Assembly: GCA_018679695.1 (NCBI GenBank)
Contig: JAHHKH010000006.1
Location: 1-6,916, forward strand
Length of the DNA stretch: 6,916 bases
Source of the DNA: Maribacter sp.
Lineage (GTDB): Bacteria; Bacteroidota; Bacteroidia; Flavobacteriales; Flavobacteriaceae
Direction: 5' to 3'
Below are positions 1-5,865 of the stretch, one piece after another. Below the pieces are notes generated by a model. The model was not told the DNA's origin. It did no database searches and saw only the letters and a program-made list of their open reading frames with translations. Made by a program: the position numbers and the translations under genes. Numbering within the stretch: position 1 is the first letter of the stretch; every line of letters begins with the position of its first letter.

Positions 1-16
1 TGTGTATAAGAGACAG
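1..16. other. Sequencing-adapter remnant (synthetic Tn5 mosaic end)
   Basis: The first 16 bases read TGTGTATAAGAGACAG. They are identical to the last 16 bases of the 19-bp Tn5 mosaic end in transposase-based (Nextera-type) libraries. The natural IS50 outer end differs here (it ends GAGTCAG, not GAGACAG), and the natural inner end differs more, so a real IS50 insertion is unlikely. The match stops exactly at base 16 and the next gene runs through it without a stop. These bases should be treated as untrimmed adapter, not genome. Confidence 0.93.
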
Positions 17-1039
17 CAACAGAAGTGAATCTGCACCAACTTTTCTGTTTTTGACCGTGAAGGTATCAATAACCTGAAGTGATTTATTTTCAATAGTGAA
101 AATCAGGGAATCCATTTCAAAAGGGGTAAACCAATAATTCAAAGTATCCTTATCACGCTCCTTGGTAATGGTAGTTTTGACGGTATCGGGTATAACGGAC
201 AGATTTGAAATTTCTATATCCCTTCCATCGCCAAAATACCCAAATATGATTTTATTGGAAGCGGCTAGGCTGGGCACCGATATTTTGTAATCAGGAATTT
301 CCTTGAACAGGTTCAGCAAATAGGTCGAATCTGTTGGTATCGAGACAGTGTCCTCTAAAAATGCGATTTTATCGGTGTTCTGGTCGAAAATATTATTTTT
401 AGAGGCATCTTTAAGGGCGAACATTGCATATTTACCTTCCTTTAAGTTACTAAGTCTAAAGATGACGGCGCTATCAAGGGTATTGGTGATATAATTTGGG
501 GGTCTTTCAAAAATTGTCGAATCGGTATAGGCAGAGTCAATTTCATAAAGCATAACACTAACGAATTCATCGGCGTTTTGATTGAATGCATCCTTTATGG
601 CCCCCCTTACTTCCAATGAATCAATATAACTCCCAGTCGAAAATACGTAGGTCAAAAAACTATTGGGATTGCCTTCGTTATTGTCCACGATACTCTGGCC
701 AAAATTCAAGGTATAGGTCGTATTCTCCTGAAGTGTGTCTTTTATTCTAATCTCGATGAACTTATTGGCCCCACCCTGGGGAGTTATATCGGGTTGGTAT
801 TTCAGCGGAGGTGAAACGATAAGCTGTTCCTGGACATCTTCCAACTTTACCAGTTCATCAAAATAAAGCCTAATCCTGGTCTCCTTGAAATTGATGGTCA
901 TATTTTCGGGCTCAGCCTTTAACAATACCGGTGGGGTAATATCTTTTGGGCCTCCAGTAGGTCTCCCTCTTCTCGCACATTGCAGGAGTGCAGTGGTTAT
1001 TAAAAAGAGAAATAGGTATGCGAAAAAGCGTTTGAGCAT
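17..1039 (-). CDS. Ig-like (SbsA/Big_5-type) domain lipoprotein, C-terminus missing
   Basis: The gene is open from an ATG at 1039 to the left edge; 341 genomic codons are visible. The last five codons before the edge (LSLIH) come from the adapter and should be discarded. The N-terminus is a lipoprotein signal peptide: MLKR, a hydrophobic stretch (residues 5-19), then LLQ-Cys21, followed by ARRGRPTGGPKD. The Cys-to-PTGGPKD pattern followed by PP is typical of a Bacteroidota lipoprotein family with an N-terminal bacterial Ig-like domain, here about residues 36-136 (from ITPPVLLKAEP to YVFSTG). A second beta-rich segment starts near residue 144 (VRGAIKDAF). The protein probably sits in the outer membrane; its molecular role is unknown. 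The residues after Cys21 are basic, unlike the acidic surface-export signals known in this phylum, so a periplasm-facing position is my inference. It lies 102 bp downstream of comF on the same strand. Related proteins are usually several hundred residues long, so a sizeable C-terminal part is lost. Confidence 0.85.
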
Positions 1040-1058
1040 TAATTTATCAATCTAGAAA

Positions 1059-1091
1059 CAAAGTAACACATAATTTAGAAATTGTATTCAA
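1059..1091 (-). promoter_or_regulatory. Possible Bacteroidota promoter for the Ig-like lipoprotein gene
   Basis: On the minus strand TTACTTTG (1059-1066) matches the Bacteroidota -7 consensus TAnnTTTG except at its second base. A TTG (1089-1091) lies 22 bases upstream and could be the -33 element. The box ends 19 bases before the ATG at 1039. The 102-bp gap after comF leaves room for a separate promoter, but one mismatch in an AT-rich gap makes chance quite possible. Confidence 0.3.
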
Positions 1092-1141
1092 GAATTAACA
1101 TTGCATAAAGGTTATTGCATCTTTTCGGATTAAGTACAGTT

Positions 1142-1849
1142 CTATGTTAAGGGTACAAAGGCCATGCTCGTAATGTAGATGGTTATCCCTTTTGCCTGAT
1201 TCAGTGTCCTTGCACAAATCTCCATGGTGGCTCCCGTAGTGATTACATCATCTACCAAGAGCACATTCTTGTTTGTCAAAAGTGATGGCTCTTTAAGTAT
1301 GTACAGGGCTTTTTTGTTTTGCCATCGCCCAATCCTACCTTTTTTCGTTTGGGTCTTGGTGTTGGCAGTTTTCACAAGTATGTTTTCCTGGAATTCTGCA
1401 TTTAGATGATGGGCAAGTCTTTTTCCAAAAGTGAAGACCTGATTGTACCCTCGCTTTTTCAACTTTTTGCGGTGTAAAGGAACGGGGATTACATAGTCTA
1501 TTTGATCTATGTAGTTGTTCTCAGCTATAATTTGACCGTGCCAATCACCCAGAAAGGTCCCAATTTGTTCCTGATTTTTATATTTTAAATGGTGTATCAG
1601 GTTTTTTACTATGCCGTTTTCAATGAAAAAAAGAAAGGAATTTGCTTTTTTAATGTTAATTCGTCCATAAAAAATACGGTCAACGGCATTTTCGACGTTA
1701 AATGAATATTCGGTGAGTGGCAAATGGTTTCGACAAACGGTACATAGATGATACTCTCCTCTATTTAATCGTGTATTACATCCAAAACACACCTTTGGGA
1801 GCAGGATTGAGTTGATATCATTTAGTATATTTGAAAGCTTAGAGTACAA
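1142..1849 (-). CDS. comF: ComF family protein (phosphoribosyltransferase fold)
   Basis: This 235-residue protein has the full ComF architecture. An N-terminal four-cysteine zinc-binding site (C21, C24, C36, C39) follows the usual LLPKVCFGC opening. A phosphoribosyltransferase domain follows, with IPVPLHRKKLKKRGYNQ at 121-137 and the PRPP-binding loop VLLVDDVITTGAT at 196-208, both intact. Relatives are B. subtilis ComFC and E. coli GntX, linked to DNA uptake and use of external DNA; the reaction is not established, so a competence role here is inference. The start is TTG at 1849. An in-frame TGA lies two codons upstream, and there is no in-frame ATG before residue 209, so any other start would destroy the zinc site or rely on a rarer codon. 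No Shine-Dalgarno sequence is visible. It is divergent from the coiled-coil gene across 44 bp and precedes the Ig-like lipoprotein gene on the same strand. Confidence 0.93.
   Translation of the reverse strand: MYSKLSNILNDINSILLPKVCFGCNTRLNRGEYHLCTVCRNHLPLTEYSFNVENAVDRIFYGRINIKKANSFLFFIENGIVKNLIHHLKYKNQEQIGTFLGDWHGQIIAENNYIDQIDYVIPVPLHRKKLKKRGYNQVFTFGKRLAHHLNAEFQENILVKTANTKTQTKKGRIGRWQNKKALYILKEPSLLTNKNVLLVDDVITTGATMEICARTLNQAKGITIYITSMAFVPLT
1826..1833 (+). promoter_or_regulatory. Candidate -7 promoter box for the coiled-coil gene
   Basis: TATATTTG matches TAnnTTTG at every fixed position. It lies inside the 5' end of comF, 60 bases before the ATG at 1894, and would give a leader of roughly 55 bases. 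The nearest upstream TTG (1807-1809) is 16 bases away, a little short for a -33 element. The divergent gap itself contains no better box, which favours this site, but the sequence is AT-rich and chance cannot be excluded. Confidence 0.3.
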
Positions 1850-1893
1850 CGATTCTCAAGTTTTAATAACCTACTTAAAGCCGAACGAGTTTG

Positions 1894-2790
1894 ATGGACG
1901 GACAAGATAATAAATTCAACTACAAGATTATTCTTGCTGCTTTGGTTGCTGTGATCATAGGCATTTTAATTGCTTTTTATTACAGTTATGCCCAATCTAA
2001 TACACAAATTAGTTTCCTAGAGCAAGAAAAAGAGCTTTTGGTAAAGGACTTGACATTAATGAAAGCCGATGTTGATAGACTCACAGCACTAAACGAAGTT
2101 AACGAAATTGAAATACAAGGTGCCCGTTATGAGGTTCAACAACTGTTGGATTCTGTAGGAAGGTTGACCTTTACTATTGATAGATTAAGGGAATTCAAGA
2201 CAGAACTTCGAAGACTTGAGGCGAAAAATGATAGTCTTAAGTTAAAGAACAACTTCTTACGATACAATAACATGCTTCTTACAGAGAAGAATGAGGAGGC
2301 TCAGGCCCAAATCGAAGAATTAAGGAAGGCGAGCACTTCGATCGCCCAAGCAGAAGCATTGCAGCGCCAGAAAATCTTGGAACTGAATCAAGAACTTAAG
2401 ACGAAAAGTTATCTAAAACTTCAAGGTCCCGAAGGTTCTAGTTTTAGATTACGCGGTGGAAGACCTATAAGAACCAATAAGGCCTCTACCATTGAAAAAT
2501 TGCGTGGTTGTGTGACCATTATGGCCGACCCTAGCATGATAAACAAGGAAAAAGTACTTTATTTTCAATTTTTAGGACCTGATATGGGCGTTATTGAGGA
2601 TAATGCCAATACCATTACGGTGCAGGGTAATGTGTATAGTAAAAAGGTAGAATTCCTGTTTATGGGTGAAGACACCCAAGTTTGTGACTTCATCACCATT
2701 CCTGAAGGGTCTTTGAAATCAGGAAATTACACTGTTAATATCTTTGAGGATCAAAGATTGCTTGCCTCTGCAGAATTTCAATTAAAATAA
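1894..2790 (+). CDS. Membrane-anchored coiled-coil protein of unknown function
   Basis: This is a 298-residue protein that I cannot assign to a characterised family. A short polar N-terminus (MDGQDNKFNYK) is followed by one strong membrane helix at about residues 12-34. Next is a long charged, heptad-like region (about 36-170, rich in E, K, L and Q) that should form a coiled coil. The C-terminal domain of about 125 residues (174-298) looks beta-rich and has two cysteines (C206 in LRGCVTIMAD, C264 in TQVCDFITI). The expected topology is N-in, with the coil and C-terminal domain in the periplasm. I chose the ATG at 1894; a TTG immediately before it (1891) is open but unnecessary. The gene ends 36 bp before glyS on the same strand and is divergent from comF. 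From memory, similar flavobacterial proteins are sometimes labelled chromosome-partitioning ParA, but there is no Walker A motif here, so that label would be wrong for this protein. Confidence 0.85.
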   Translation: MDGQDNKFNYKIILAALVAVIIGILIAFYYSYAQSNTQISFLEQEKELLVKDLTLMKADVDRLTALNEVNEIEIQGARYEVQQLLDSVGRLTFTIDRLREFKTELRRLEAKNDSLKLKNNFLRYNNMLLTEKNEEAQAQIEELRKASTSIAQAEALQRQKILELNQELKTKSYLKLQGPEGSSFRLRGGRPIRTNKASTIEKLRGCVTIMADPSMINKEKVLYFQFLGPDMGVIEDNANTITVQGNVYSKKVEFLFMGEDTQVCDFITIPEGSLKSGNYTVNIFEDQRLLASAEFQLK

Positions 2791-2814
2791 TATAAGCTTT
2801 TCTAAGTAAAACTC

Positions 2815-2822
2815 TATTTTTG
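2815..2822 (+). promoter_or_regulatory. Likely -7 promoter box for glyS
   Basis: TATTTTTG matches the Bacteroidota -7 consensus TAnnTTTG at all fixed positions and ends five bases (CCAA plus the A of ATG) before the coding sequence proceeds, with four bases between box and ATG. Transcription starting the usual few bases after the box would begin at or next to the ATG, giving a leaderless or nearly leaderless mRNA. No clear TTG -33 element lies 17-23 bases upstream; only TTTTC is seen there. Confidence 0.45.
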
Positions 2823-2826
2823 CCAA

Positions 2827-4371
2827 ATGGCAAAACAAGAGGACGATTTTAAGAAGGTAATTTCGCATGCAAAGGAGTACGGCTATGTATTCCAATCGAG
2901 TGAAATATATGATGGCTTAAGCGCTGTTTATGACTATGCACAAAACGGTGCGGAACTCAAAAAAAACATAAGGGAGTATTGGTGGAAAGCCATGGTACAG
3001 CTCAATGATAATATTGTTGGGATCGATGCTGCCATTTTTATGCATCCTACTACTTGGAAAGCATCTGGCCATGTTGATGCCTTTAATGATCCTTTAATCG
3101 ATAATAAGGATTCCAAAAAAAGATATAGGGCCGATGTTTTGGTAGAGGATTATGTAGCCAAAATCGAAGCTAAGATAGAAAAGGAAGTTGCCAAGGCCTC
3201 TAAACGTTTTGGTGAAGCTTTTGATAAAGAACAGTTTTTAGCTACCAATCAGCGAGTGGTCGACTATCAGGAGAAAGCAGATAGTACTCTGAAGAGATTA
3301 GGGAAATCCTTGGAAAATGAGGACTTGGCCGATGTTAAGAGCCTTATTGAGGAATTGGATATCGCCTGCCCCATGTCAGGGTCTAAGAATTGGACAGATG
3401 TTAAGCAGTTTAACCTTATGTTCGGGACAAAATTAGGTGCCTCTGCAGAAAGCGCAATGGACCTTTACTTAAGGCCTGAAACTGCGCAGGGTATTTTCGT
3501 GAATTTCTTGAATGTACAGAAATCGGGGCGTATGAAAATCCCTTTTGGGATTGCCCAGACCGGAAAGGCCTTTCGGAATGAGATTGTAGCCAGACAGTTT
3601 ATCTTTAGAATGCGTGAGTTTGAACAAATGGAAATGCAATTCTTTATACGTCCCGGGTCACAACAGGAGTGGTACGAGAAATGGAAGGAAAACCGCCTAA
3701 AATGGCATTTATCATTGGGTATGGGGGAAGACAATTACCGTTTTCATGATCATGAGAAACTGGCCCATTATGCCGATGCTGCTGCAGATATCGAATTCAG
3801 GTTTCCGTTTGGTTTCAAGGAATTGGAAGGCATACACTCCCGAACCGATTTTGATTTGAGCCAGCACGAAAAATATTCGGGTAAAAAATTACAGTACTTT
3901 GACCCTGAACTAAAGGAAAATTATGTGCCCTATGTTGTTGAGACCTCCATTGGTTTGGATCGCATGTTCTTGGCCGTTTTCTCAAATTCGTTATGTGAAG
4001 AGGAACTTGAAAATGGTACCACACGAACCGTTTTAAAGCTCCCAGCTGTTTTGGCACCGACCAAAGCGGCGGTTTTACCCCTAGTGAAAAAAGATGGCCT
4101 TCCGGAAATTGCCCATAAGATCATTGAGGATCTTAAATGGGATTTCAATGTCATCTATGATGAAAAAGATGCCGTGGGGCGTCGCTATAGAAGACAGGAC
4201 GCCGCTGGTACACCCATATGTATTACGGTAGATCACCAGACCTTGGAAGACGGGACCGTTACCATTCGCCATCGCGATACTATGGAACAACAACGTATTG
4301 TGATTTCGGCGGTAAAAGGTATTATTCACAAAGAAGTGGATATGAGGACCTGGCTACAAAAAATGGCTTAG
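2827..4371 (+). CDS. glyS: Glycine--tRNA ligase, dimeric (class II, alpha2) type
   Basis: This cytoplasmic enzyme attaches glycine to tRNA-Gly using ATP. The 514-residue length fits the single-chain homodimeric form found in Bacteroidota, eukaryotes, archaea and some Gram-positives (also called glyQS), not the two-subunit proteobacterial form. Class II features are intact: the motif 1 region at about 48-91 (REYWWKAMVQLNDNIVGIDA onward), the active-site segment YLRPETAQGIFVNF at 214-227, motif 2 starting FRNEI at 249, the ETS segment at 372-374 and motif 3 GLDRMFLAVF at 376-385. The C-terminal anticodon-binding domain starts at LPAVLAPTKAAVLPLV (405-420) and ends near residue 500. Residues 95-180 form the variable helical insertion. 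CPMSG at 181-185 stands where some homologues have CPxCG, so a zinc site is unlikely. The start ATG is preceded by a -7 box rather than a Shine-Dalgarno sequence. Downstream it converges with the acetyltransferase gene. Confidence 0.97.
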   Translation: MAKQEDDFKKVISHAKEYGYVFQSSEIYDGLSAVYDYAQNGAELKKNIREYWWKAMVQLNDNIVGIDAAIFMHPTTWKASGHVDAFNDPLIDNKDSKKRYRADVLVEDYVAKIEAKIEKEVAKASKRFGEAFDKEQFLATNQRVVDYQEKADSTLKRLGKSLENEDLADVKSLIEELDIACPMSGSKNWTDVKQFNLMFGTKLGASAESAMDLYLRPETAQGIFVNFLNVQKSGRMKIPFGIAQTGKAFRNEIVARQFIFRMREFEQMEMQFFIRPGSQQEWYEKWKENRLKWHLSLGMGEDNYRFHDHEKLAHYADAAADIEFRFPFGFKELEGIHSRTDFDLSQHEKYSGKKLQYFDPELKENYVPYVVETSIGLDRMFLAVFSNSLCEEELENGTTRTVLKLPAVLAPTKAAVLPLVKKDGLPEIAHKIIEDLKWDFNVIYDEKDAVGRRYRRQDAAGTPICITVDHQTLEDGTVTIRHRDTMEQQRIVISAVKGIIHKEVDMRTWLQKMA

Positions 4372-4480
4372 GGGTATAGTATCAAGCAAGAGAGCAATGG
4401 ACAAATATTCCATCAATTAGCCCAACTTTCATTGGGTCTCCTGATGTTGTCGAAAAGTTCAATGAAATAAATAAGAACTG

Positions 4481-5059
4481 CTATATTTTTTTGTTAATCC
4501 CATACCAGATACATTTTTCATATGCTGGATATGCTTTCAATTTAGGGTGATCGAAGGCTCCTTTTTTTACCATTCCGATTTTTTTCATGATACGTTCCGA
4601 TTTCGAATTGCCAATTGTGCAAACCGAAACGACCCTTTCCAGTTTTAAATCATTAAATGCAAATTCAAGACATCTTTTGGCCCCTTCAGTTGCATAGCCA
4701 TAACCCCAGGCACTTTTTTTTAATCGCCAGCCAATATCAACGGCCGGATTAAAATTGGACTTATAATCTTGAAATGAAAGTCCAATGAATCCGATAAATT
4801 CCCCTGTTTTCAATACCTCGGTGGCATAGTAGGTATAACCGTGCTTTTCGTAATGGTTTTGAAATCGCTTTATAAATTCCGCTGTCTCCTTTTTGGTCAA
4901 CGCTTTTGGAAAATGTTCCATAACAGTAGTATCCGCATTTAATTTTGCAAATTCATGGAGGTCTTTTTGCAACCAATTTCTAAAGCCCAGTCTTTCGGAC
5001 TTAAAAATGTATTCTTTTTTCAATTTTGGCTTATTTTCCTTAAAAATAAAGGATAGCAA
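4481..5059 (-). CDS. GNAT family N-acetyltransferase (RimJ/RimL-like)
   Basis: The protein should transfer an acetyl group from acetyl-CoA to an amine; the substrate is unknown. RimJ/RimL relatives acetylate ribosomal-protein N-termini, but many others act on small molecules. The Acetyltransf_3 pattern is visible: SERLGFRNW at 21-29, strands at 75-95 (YYATEVLKTGEFIGFIGL), then VDIGWRLKKSAWGYGYATEGAKRCLEFAF at 107-135. This last part holds the acetyl-CoA pyrophosphate loop (WGYGYATEG). The final helix motif NSKSERIMKKIGM lies at 151-163. No ATG precedes the fold: the candidate starts are TTG at 5059 (192 residues) and TTG at 5023 (180 residues, opening with KKEYIFKSERLGF). Family members usually begin just before the ERL motif, so 5023 may be the true start. 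It follows the membrane gene by 37 bp and is probably cotranscribed with it. It converges with glyS across 109 bp. Confidence 0.88.
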   Translation of the reverse strand: MLSFIFKENKPKLKKEYIFKSERLGFRNWLQKDLHEFAKLNADTTVMEHFPKALTKKETAEFIKRFQNHYEKHGYTYYATEVLKTGEFIGFIGLSFQDYKSNFNPAVDIGWRLKKSAWGYGYATEGAKRCLEFAFNDLKLERVVSVCTIGNSKSERIMKKIGMVKKGAFDHPKLKAYPAYEKCIWYGINKKI

Positions 5060-5096
5060 TCCATCACAATTAATTATTTACGGCACTAGGCAATTT

Positions 5097-5765
5097 TTAG
5101 TTTTTATATATGATTTTAATATCTGGCAATTCAGTAAAATAATAGTGAACCCATATATAAATATGATTGAATAAAGCCAGTATTAATGCTGCTTTGGACA
5201 GAAACAAAAGACCAGGAATCCAAAGGATAAGAAAACCATAAATGTACATGCCATTAGCTGTGTATTTGAATATGCCTTTTCTTACAAAGGGTTTATTCTC
5301 AAACTCTTCAGGGTTAAAATGATCTATGCCGAATGCCCTATCAAATCCAAAGTGTTTTTTTACAGAATAAAAAAGATAAACAGACGGGATGAATATGATA
5401 CCTGCCATTGTATAAGCAAAAACAACATTAATATTAAGGGTATCGGCACTTGAGGCAGCTAATACGATTATTGTCAATATTCTGGACAAAATCAGAATTG
5501 CAAATCCGATTTTATATATTTTAAAACCTTTAACCCCAAATAGTTTTGAAATACTATTATAATACAATTCCATGCGCCAACATACAAGTACATAAATCTG
5601 ATGTAGAATGGGAGATAGAATTGCCAATAAAAACCATGTAGATGTATTAACTCCCAAGAATTGGCCTTTGAGAAATAGAGGGTAACTACGAACATAAAAG
5701 TATATACCGATCAATAAAACCAAAAGTATTAGAAAATGCCAATGCTGATATTTAAATATCTTCAT
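5097..5765 (-). CDS. Polytopic membrane protein, phospholipid (PEMT/ICMT-like) methyltransferase-related
   Basis: This 222-residue protein starts at an ATG and has about six hydrophobic helices (near 10-26, 42-62, 86-106, 112-133, 171-188 and 190-208), so it is an inner-membrane protein. Its C-terminal third is laid out like the phospholipid/isoprenylcysteine methyltransferase family, which moves methyl groups from S-adenosylmethionine to membrane lipids or lipidated substrates. It has VRKGIFKYTANGMYIYGF at 161-178, two hydrophobic segments, then an acidic FTELPDIKIIY at 210-220. In that family the first segment normally carries RHPMY or NPMY, and the last an E-rich stretch. Here ANGMY replaces RHPMY, losing the Arg, His and Pro, so either catalysis is altered or the resemblance is only structural. 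The assignment rests on this pattern alone. It lies 100 bp after the TonB receptor gene with no clear promoter, and 37 bp before the acetyltransferase gene. Confidence 0.6.
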   Translation of the reverse strand: MKIFKYQHWHFLILLVLLIGIYFYVRSYPLFLKGQFLGVNTSTWFLLAILSPILHQIYVLVCWRMELYYNSISKLFGVKGFKIYKIGFAILILSRILTIIVLAASSADTLNINVVFAYTMAGIIFIPSVYLFYSVKKHFGFDRAFGIDHFNPEEFENKPFVRKGIFKYTANGMYIYGFLILWIPGLLFLSKAALILALFNHIYIWVHYYFTELPDIKIIYKN

Positions 5766-5865
5766 ACTTACAATTCATAAAAGATGTAGCGGTCAGGATA
5801 TCGAGATTTGAAGCTATCTCACTTACCTCACGAATTTAACCAATATTACTGTAAGGAAAGAACTG

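Noticed and set aside
1..16. A natural IS50/Tn5 insertion end.
   Set aside because: The bases match the engineered mosaic end rather than the natural outer or inner ends, and no transposase or target duplication is visible.
1850..1893. A minus-strand promoter for comF in or near the divergent gap (best candidate TAATCTTG at 1923-1930).
   Set aside because: It has a mismatch in the conserved TTTG part, lies inside the neighbouring coding region, and has no clear -33 partner.
4380..4478. A protein-like open stretch after glyS (including SPTFIGSPDVVEKFNEIN) on the plus strand.
   Set aside because: It has no ATG, begins just after a stop and then runs antisense through the acetyltransferase gene. 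It is too short to separate a gene remnant from chance.
4372..4480. Possible terminator between the convergent glyS and acetyltransferase genes (stem CCCAA 4421-4425 with TTGGG 4432-4436).
   Set aside because: The stem is only 5 bp and no T-run follows on either strand; a weak alternative pairing (CAATG 4395-4399 with CATTG 4430-4434) competes. A terminator is expected here, but the sequence does not show a convincing one.
4893..5174. Plus-strand open frame of 93 codons covering the acetyltransferase start and the end of the membrane gene.
   Set aside because: It lies antisense to two better-supported genes, has no recognisable domain, and its composition looks like the complement of coding sequence.
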